A stretch of 64,000 nucleotides of DNA from Neodontobutis hainanensis (Eukaryota > Chordata > Actinopteri > Gobiiformes > Odontobutidae). The stretch is taken from the NCBI GenBank assembly GCA_024349245.1, contig JALDNG010000020.1:1789001-1853000 (forward strand), written 5' to 3'. The notes beneath the pieces are model-generated. The model was not told the origin of the DNA, did no database searches, and was given only the letters and a program-made list of their open reading frames with translations. Position 1 is the first letter of the stretch; each line of letters starts with the position of its first letter. Positions 59,501 to 64,000 of this stretch are shown here, piece after piece. The position numbers and the translations under genes are program-made.

Positions 59501-60465
59501 TGATTTTGACTGAATATAAGTGTTTTATTATTTCTCTTTCAGGACGATCTGGTACGAGCTCCACACCGGCAGCTGGCCCCTGGTCCAGCAGCCCGTCGAG
59601 GCCCGGATCTGGCTTCTGGGCAGCGGCGAGGGCATTAAGGAAGTGCTGGCTCAGGCCCATCTGGGAAAAGAGGTCACGGTAAGTTCAGCTCGGAGCAGCG
59701 ACTCTACTCCGAGCTCCTCACCCTGTCTCTGAAGCAACAGCCTCTTAGCCCGCTCACTTCAGCCGCTTGTATCCCAGATCATGTCCTTCTGGTCATGACT
59801 ATAAATGAGAGCAATACAGCTCGAGCAAAATCAAGAGTTTAGAAAGCTTGTCTGTAATCGATCAACTACACATCAGAATATACTTTTTAATTCATCTTTG
59901 GCAACACATCCAAGTTTTTGAATGTCCACTTCAAATTTTTTACATTACTGAAATAATGTTTAGATTCATATCTTATATAAAAACACAGGTCTCTGTTTGT
60001 GCAGCAGAAGTCGCTCTCTGGACACAGCTCAGAGGAAACACAAACCAAACTGAGCCGACACGTACCGAGGCCTGTGTTTCTTATAAACCATGTGTTCACT
60101 TTGTCATCCTATGTAATATATTTTTTTACAATGTATCTGTAAGGCTACATTGCATTGTGACAGAAAGTACATCTCACCGCTTTTCCTACGTCCTGTTGTG
60201 GGATAAAGTCAGGACACTTCACAGCGCTCAGCCACCTTTCCTTTGTGAAATCTGAATAACTATATTTTCTCCTAAAAGCCTTTATTAAATGCTTTAAATG
60301 TTCCTCTGTCATCTTCAGGAGATCCTGTCGGCCTGCTGGTCCTTCAGGCCTGACCACCGTCCCTCTTTCACGCAGCTCAGCGACATGTTGGAGAAGCTGC
60401 CCAAACTGAACCGGCGCCTCTCTCATCCCGGTCATTTCTGTAAAGCACCAGAGTACGTATCCTAG
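50364..60465 (+). CDS. ksr1: Kinase suppressor of Ras 1 (17 exons; 5' coding part not located with certainty)
   Basis: Exons 50364-50501, 51935-52325, 52837-52961, 53037-53103, 53855-53938, 54458-54519, 54932-55044, 55775-55937, 56540-56588, 56683-56737, 57016-57261, 58128-58324, 58468-58564, 58704-58837, 58923-59054, 59543-59678 and 60319-60465. All are GT-AG and phase-consistent, giving about 779 codons. Domains in order: the end of CA1, a Ser/Pro-rich CA2-like region with 14-3-3 sites RSIS and RSKSQE, a C1 zinc domain with all ligands, a Ser/Thr-rich stretch with ERK-docking FNFP, an acidic tract, and the pseudokinase. There VAIR replaces VAIK, HKD replaces HRD, DFG is kept and APE is ASE. 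KSR1 scaffolds RAF, MEK and ERK at the membrane after Ras activation. SKAADVYAFG and linkage to wsb1 favour KSR1 over KSR2. Confidence 0.94.
50502..51934 (+). other. ksr1 intron
   Basis: AT-rich. A short fragment at about 51513-51548 (GACACAGTGGTTAGCACTCC, CGCCTCACAG) is a minus-strand end piece of the interspersed repeat found at 46316. Confidence 0.6.
51935..52325 (+). CDS. ksr1: ksr1 exon: Ser/Pro-rich region with 14-3-3 sites
   Basis: Very GC-rich. Contains RSISVS (from 52060) and LTRSKSQESQLANRIEE (RSKSQE at 52270-52287), corresponding to the two regulatory phosphoserine/14-3-3 sites known in KSR1. The TPPTSKK proline patch is shorter than in mammals. Phase 2 out. Confidence 0.95.
52326..52836 (+). 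other. ksr1 intron
   Basis: AT-rich; nothing recognised. Confidence 0.7.
52837..52961 (+). CDS. ksr1: ksr1 exon: basic/Ser-rich linker resembling KSR2
   Basis: Encodes GYKKNKPLASLQLNGCGTIP and DDSSLRGPLSAR. Recalled mammalian KSR1 has little here, whereas KSR2 has a KKKSKPLNLQ-type segment. Good splice borders and matching phases on both sides. Confidence 0.82.
53037..53103 (+). CDS. ksr1: ksr1 exon: start of C1 domain
   Basis: Encodes SLSKHSSSPQTMRRDLGLAV then THR; the His is the first zinc ligand of the C1 domain. Only 75 bases of intron precede it. Confidence 0.9.
53104..53854 (+). other. ksr1 intron
   Basis: AT-rich; nothing recognised. Confidence 0.7.
53855..53938 (+). CDS. ksr1: ksr1 exon: C1 domain, first Cys pairs
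   Basis: Encodes FSTKSWLSQTCQVCRKSMMF and GVKCKHCK with CxxC...CxxC zinc ligands. Confidence 0.95.
53939..54457 (+). other. ksr1 intron
   Basis: AT-rich; nothing recognised. Confidence 0.7.
54458..54519 (+). CDS. ksr1: ksr1 exon: C1 domain, last ligands
   Basis: Encodes LKCHNKCTKDAPSCRISFLT, supplying the His and Cys ligands that complete the C1 fold. Confidence 0.95.
54520..54931 (+). other. ksr1 intron
   Basis: AT-rich; nothing recognised. Confidence 0.7.
54932..55044 (+). CDS. ksr1: ksr1 exon: RRAESVPSDINN linker
   Basis: Encodes MRRAESVPSDINNRID and FCTLPKAVVKR, matching the conserved RRTESVPSDINN segment after C1 in mammals. Phase 0 out. Confidence 0.94.
55045..55774 (+). other. ksr1 intron with GAGTC-type repeat
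   Basis: Its first 300 bases are a degenerate GAGTC/AAGTC repeat (listed separately); the rest is AT-rich, ending in a T-rich acceptor tract. Confidence 0.7.
55068..55345. repeat. Degenerate GAGTCNNAGTC repeat
   Basis: Frequent words GAGTCCGAGTC, CGAGTCAAGTC, AAGTCAAGTTGGAGTCA and GAGTTGACTGAGTC; a simple degenerate repeat of the kind common in fish introns. Confidence 0.65.
55775..55937 (+). CDS. ksr1: ksr1 exon: Ser/Thr/Pro-rich CA4 with ERK-docking motif
   Basis: Encodes LDSSSNPSSATSSAPSSP and ends QSFNFP. FNFP (55925-55936) is an FxFP/DEF ERK-docking motif, as in mammalian KSR1. GTCTGT donor, phase 1. Confidence 0.94.
55938..56539 (+). other. ksr1 intron
   Basis: No repeat or gene recognised. 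Confidence 0.65.
56540..56588 (+). CDS. ksr1: ksr1 short exon (linker)
   Basis: 49 bases reading DLPPSSLAQQPVSHNS in the only frame that joins both neighbours. It sits where mammalian KSR1 has the AAYFIHHRQQFIFP segment but is not clearly similar. Called from splice sites and phase. Confidence 0.65.
56683..56737 (+). CDS. ksr1: ksr1 short exon (linker)
   Basis: 55 bases reading ASQVNSTETQQTAAAPEQ; joins in phase and ends at a GTCAGC donor. Low-conservation linker. Confidence 0.68.
57016..57261 (+). CDS. ksr1: ksr1 exon: acidic tract and start of pseudokinase
   Basis: Starts with a run of Glu/Asp (EETAEDDAAEEEEEEE), then DEDGLDDLPSS, RKHSQTSVYLQEWNIPYEQL and the beginning of the glycine-rich loop (LIGK). 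Strong match to KSR1. Confidence 0.96.
57262..58127 (+). other. ksr1 intron
   Basis: AT-rich; nothing recognised. Confidence 0.7.
58128..58324 (+). CDS. ksr1: ksr1 exon: glycine loop, VAIR, alpha-C region
   Basis: Encodes GRWGKVHRGRWHGEVAIRL. The ATP-anchoring Lys is Arg (CGT at 58179-58181), as in KSR proteins. Then DHLKLFKKEVMNYRQTRHDN and ILFMGACMAPPHLAIIT. Confidence 0.97.
58468..58564 (+). CDS. ksr1: ksr1 exon: kinase hinge and alpha-E start
   Basis: Encodes SFCRGVTLYSVVRERASQLD and IRQISQDIVN, matching SFCKGRTLHSFVR of KSR1. Confidence 0.96.
58704..58837 (+). CDS. ksr1: ksr1 exon: catalytic-loop (HKD) and DFG
   Basis: Encodes GMSYLHAKGIIHKDLKSKNV. HKD replaces HRD (58737-58745), and DFG is at 58794-58802. 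Confidence 0.97.
58923..59054 (+). CDS. ksr1: ksr1 exon: activation segment end
   Basis: Encodes RKCVLRIPRGWIFYLASEIV; the canonical APE is ASE here (58969-58977). Then DEDQLPFSKAADVYAFG, diagnostic of KSR1. Only an 85-base intron precedes it. Confidence 0.95.
59055..59542 (+). other. ksr1 intron
   Basis: AT-rich; nothing recognised. Confidence 0.7.
59543..59678 (+). CDS. ksr1: ksr1 exon: kinase C-lobe
   Basis: Encodes TIWYELHTGSWPLVQQPVEA and IWLLGSGEGIKEVLAQAHLG, KSR1-like C-lobe. Confidence 0.96.
59679..60318 (+). other. ksr1 intron
   Basis: AT-rich; nothing recognised apart from a short resemblance between 60016-60045 and 61322-61352 (CTCTGGACACAGCTCAG). Confidence 0.65.
60319..60465 (+). 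CDS. ksr1: ksr1 last coding exon
   Basis: Encodes EILSACWSFRPDHRPSF, LEKLPKLNRRLSHPGHF and CKAPEYVS, with TAG at 60463-60465. A GTACGT just before the stop (60453) could instead act as a donor to a further terminal exon, as mammalian KSR1 has about 25 more residues; no such exon could be recognised. Confidence 0.88.
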   Translation, partial: EILSACWSFRPDHRPSFTQLSDMLEKLPKLNRRLSHPGHFCKAPEYVS

Positions 60466-60589
60466 ACAGCGGTTCAGAGACTGGCTTTAAAAATGTAGAT
60501 ACACACCATGGCTAACGTCTAAAGCGAGGAAAGAGAGGAGAAAACGTGAATAACAAGCAACTCAACTGGGAATGTAAATAGTTTATGTA

Positions 60590-60595
60590 AATAAA
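60590..60595 (+). terminator. ksr1 proximal polyadenylation signal candidate
   Basis: AATAAA about 125 bases after the stop codon. Confidence 0.45.
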
Positions 60596-61569
60596 TGTGA
60601 ATATGAACTGTTGTCCTGCTGAGAAATATACCTTTTCTAATGTGATACTGTTTTTGGAGTCATACAGAGAAGCCATTACATTATGAACATTCAGGCAACA
60701 AAGTGGACTGAAAAAACACAGTAATATTAAGTCCATCTGTCATAATGTTAGGGCTGATCGTGCACATTGCCACACAGTGAATGGCATTAATGCTGTACCT
60801 TTTCTCCTAACTCCTCCTCTCTCCTCTGGGTTCGGCCCTGTCCTGACGCCGCTGCGATGCTCCTCTTTGTTCTGGGACCTGCCCTTTCCTGTTTCCACTT
60901 CCTCCTTTTGTTTCTGTCTGAAGGCTTTGGGATCATCATCACTGCTGTCAGGGTTTACACGCCCACTGTCCGTTCATGTTCAGATAGAGCCGTTAAAAGT
61001 GATATTTGTCCTGAACTGTGTAAAATAGTGACGTGAAACGGCAAAGGCAACAAAAACCAAGTGCCCTTTTTGATAAATCACAAACACACAGTACGTATGT
61101 AACAGTCCACACACTCTCCACCACAGAGGGGCTTTGTAATTAAAATTAGTTTTGTTCTTTTAAGAAAACATGCTAAATATTGACACAAAAGCATATGTTT
61201 CAGCTTTTAGACAGATTTTGTTGTTTTAATGAAACACAAGCAGAAGTTGTGACATTAAAATTGTTTCTTAAAGCATCAAATGCAATTTCTAATGTTTAGA
61301 AACAGACTTTTGTGACGTCTTTCTCTGGACACAGCTCAGTGGAAACAAGACCCTGTAGGGATTACCTGTGCTCGACCACTCAGAAAAAACTGGACTTCAG
61401 GATGAGCGTTATTACACTGACACTGCAGTGAGTAAAGTACTCACTGGGATCCAGGTCTAACCCTGTAAGATTTTTAAGACATGTGCCCTCTATCTTTTTA
61501 ATGTCAGAGAACCACCAGAAATGATCTTGACATCCCAAACAGACAGAAGCCCATAGCTCTCTCAACTCC

Positions 61570-61575
61570 AATAAA
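61570..61575 (+). terminator. ksr1 intermediate polyadenylation signal candidate
   Basis: AATAAA in CTCCAATAAAACCTTG, about 80 bases before the 28-bp array. Use of this signal would exclude the array from the mRNA. Confidence 0.4.
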
Positions 61576-61653
61576 ACCTTGAATGTATCTTTTGAAATAT
61601 CATATCAGCTCTTTGTTCTGTTTGCATGTCCTTCCCCTCTCTCTTCCTCCGTT

Positions 61654-62704
61654 GAACAACACTGGCAGGACTTCTTTTGTTCAATGACACTGGCAGGACT
61701 TCTTCTGTTCAATGACACTGGCAGGACTTCTTCTGTCAAACAACACTGGCAGTACTTCTTCTGTTCAATGACACTGGCAGGACTTCTTCTGTTCAATGAC
61801 ACTGGCAGGACTTCTTCTGTTCAATGACACTGGCAGGACTTCTTCTGTTCAATGACACTGGCAGGACTTCTTCTGTTCAATGACACTGGCAGGACTTCTT
61901 CTGTTCAATGACACTGGCAGGACTTCTTCTGTCAAACAACACTGGCAGTACTTCTTCTGTTCAATGACACTGGCAGGACTTCTTCTGTTCAATGACACTG
62001 GCAGGACTTCTTCTGTTCAATGACACTGGCAGGACTTCTTCTGTCAAACAACACTGGCAGTACTTCTTCTGTTCAATGACACTGGCAGGACTTCTTCTGT
62101 TCAATGACACTGGCAGGACTTCTTCTGTCAAACAACACTGGCAGGACTTCTTCTGTCAAACGACACTGGCAGGACTTCTTCTGTTCCATGACACTGGCAG
62201 GACTTCTTCTGTCAAACAACACTGGCAGGACTTCTTCTGTCAAACAACACTGGCAGGACTTCTTCTGTTCAATGACACTGGCAGGACTTCTTCTGTTCAA
62301 TGACACTGGCAGGACTTCTTCTGTTCAATGACACTAGCAGGACTTCTTCTGTCAAACGACACTGGCAGGACTTCTTCTGTCGAACGACACTGGCAGGACT
62401 TCTTCTATTGAACGACACTGGCAGGACTTCTTCTATCGAACGACACTGGCAGGACTTCTTCTGTCGAACGACACTGACTGGACGTCTTCTGTCGAACGAC
62501 ACTGGCAGGACTTCTATCGAACGACACTGGCAGGACTTCTATCGAACGACACTGGCAGGACTTCTTCTGTCGAACGACACTGGCAGGACTTCTTCTATCG
62601 AACAACACTGGCAGGACTTCTTCTGTCGAACGACACTGGCAGGACTTCTTCTATCGAACAACACTGGCAGGACTTCTTCTGTCGAACGACACTGGCAGGA
62701 CTTC
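61654..62704. repeat. 28-bp minisatellite, about 37 copies
   Basis: The unit contains ACACTGGCAGGACTTCTTCT followed by GTTCAATG, GTCAAACA, GTCGAACG or ATCGAACG. GTTCAATG types dominate the left, GTCAAACA the middle and GTCGAACG/ATCGAACG the right, so variants are ordered along the array. Two shortened units occur near 62510-62545. Long open frames on both strands are a by-product. Confidence 0.97.
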
Positions 62705-62920
62705 AGTGTCTATAAGAGATCCTATGTAAATACAGCACAGGGGTCGGAGGTCTATTTTAAACACAAGGGTTTATTTTCAGAGCGTTTGAAAAGGTACTTT
62801 GTGATATTTATGTGTAAACTGAAGTCACACTGAGCGTCTGAGAGAACTGGTGTGTTTGTGTATTTTAATGTGAGGGTGAAATGTAGAGTATTTTTTTGTA
62901 CAGGACGTGTTTCTGGTTGA

Positions 62921-62926
62921 AATAAA
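62921..62926 (+). terminator. ksr1 distal polyadenylation signal candidate
   Basis: AATAAA followed within 30 bases by a GT-rich stretch (GGTTTGTGTTGTGTTTAC), a good cleavage-site arrangement. Confidence 0.6.
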
Positions 62927-62945
62927 ACTGCTCCATCGACTTCTT

Positions 62946-64000
62946 AAACTGGTTTGTGTTGTGTTTACTTACTGGATTTCACAGAAAACAAACACTTACA
63001 CGACTGATTCTAATCCTGTCAATATAAAACTTTACAACACAATATAAGCCTTGACGTGACATAAAGGGATGGGCATGTCAGCAACAATACTCAGGTAGGC
63101 TCTGGTGTTTAAACTATGCTCATTTGGAACTAAGGGGCACATAATGTGCCAAGAAAATATCACCCACACCACCAACACCAGCCTGAACTCGTTGAGACAA
63201 CCACCTCACATCCTGCTCCTCTTCCTCTTTTGTAAATATACTGTATCAATATGAGAGTGTAGATGTGAGAGTAACAGATATGAAAGTGAAAGTGTATCAA
63301 GAACAGAAAGAATAATGTACGGTTCCTCATGTCCAGGACTACTTGCACAGCTCAAAGAAGAAAACAATTTGCAAAATAAAGCATGAAGGACTACAATAAT
63401 ATTAATGTAACAACAAAATAATAAAAAATCTTACCCTTTAAATACTTCTAACTACAAACAGCTCCAGGATTTTAGTTTAGTGGATATTTTGGCTCATTTC
63501 AATCAATTTAAAAGAAAAGTGTAAAAAGGGGTGGAGACAAAGCTAAAACCACATGTGGGAATTTAGGAAAGAAAATCAACCCTGTCTCTTTACTCAGTTT
63601 AGCGTGAGCTCTTATCGGATGTCCCTCTGTTAAACTTCTTTAACCACTCAACTCATATTTCTGAGGAAGTGAGACTGTCATGCAACAGGAAAGAGCTGTG
63701 TTGTAAATGTGTCTTAGCACTAACTGCAGATGTTAAATATGTTACATTTGGGATAAGAATCAAACACATCTGGGGGGCTCAGTTGGTAGAGAACTCAAAA
63801 TCAAAAGAACACGGGAGATTTCAACCTGCTGTAAATAAAGGCACAAAGGCCTATGGGCATTAAATATTCAAGTTGGACATGCTTCTGGAATAGCACAAAT
63901 CTCTGTAGTCCCTTCATGCGCCATTGATCAGGCGATGTTGTCCAACCTTGCACTTGTTTTGTGCTAAACGGAAACAGAGCTGAGAGATATAGATACTGTA
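62946..64000. other. Downstream flank
   Basis: AT-rich with no exon recognised on either strand. GGGGGCTCAGTTGGTAGAGAAC at about 63773 resembles a SINE/tRNA box A but has no box B downstream. Confidence 0.55.

Larger units (their letters stand above)
60466..62945 (+). other. ksr1: ksr1 3' UTR (maximal extent)
   Basis: From the stop to just past the AATAAA at 62921. Alternative earlier signals at 60590 and 61570 would give much shorter UTRs. The long form contains the 28-bp minisatellite. Confidence 0.55.

Noticed and set aside
60813..60925. Long pyrimidine tract ending in CTGAAG as acceptor for an extra terminal ksr1 exon
   Set aside because: Joined to the GTACGT at 60453 it gives a short tail unlike the mammalian C-terminus, so the simple TAG at 60463 was kept.
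61579..62833. Several open frames on both strands with DTGRTSSV / RRSPASV periodicity
   Set aside because: Frame by-products of the 28-bp minisatellite; present on both strands at once.
63768..63860. SINE or tRNA-like fragment (GGGGGCTCAGTTGGTAGAG)
   Set aside because: Only a box A-like match; no box B or body.

Overview
This window is vertebrate nuclear DNA, almost certainly from a ray-finned (teleost) fish. The evidence is split genes with GT-AG introns, a decayed Tc1-type and a decayed pogo/Tigger-type DNA transposon, tRNA-headed SINEs, and many minisatellites. Two protein-coding genes were found, both on the + strand and in the same order as in mammals (WSB1 then KSR1). No convincing minus-strand gene was seen.

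Layout. About 1-3390 is AT-rich flank, possibly the 3' UTR of a gene lying further left. About 3360-21620 is wsb1: nine coding exons (3748-19444) whose phases all join into one 427-residue reading frame, then a 3' UTR of about 2.2 kb. Intron 1 carries a worn ~570-bp tandem triplication. Intron 4 holds a complete but dead Tigger-like element. About 21.6-37.6 kb is intergenic, with a ~1-kb array of a 59-bp minisatellite, a dead Tc1 element, a possible two-exon transcript that runs into a 56-copy decamer array, and a SINE. About 37.6-62.95 kb is ksr1: a GC-rich candidate promoter and first exon, a long repeat-filled first intron (12.5 kb), then 17 exons (50364-60465) with fully consistent phases. 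The 3' UTR probably contains a ~1-kb, 28-bp-unit minisatellite. The last kilobase is featureless.

Function. Wsb1 is a WD40 plus SOCS-box substrate receptor of an Elongin-Cullin5 ubiquitin ligase, and its upstream flank has CRE and hypoxia-type motifs. Ksr1 is the pseudokinase scaffold of RAF-MEK-ERK signalling. Its 14-3-3 sites, C1 zinc domain, ERK-docking FxFP motif and pseudokinase domain (Lys-to-Arg in VAIK) are readable, but most of its N-terminal coiled-coil/SAM region was not found. The genes are conserved neighbours, not an operon. No new multi-gene system was seen. The most unusual material is the tandem-repeat landscape around ksr1 and a few residue changes in otherwise invariant motifs. 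Comparisons with mammalian proteins are from memory, without alignment.
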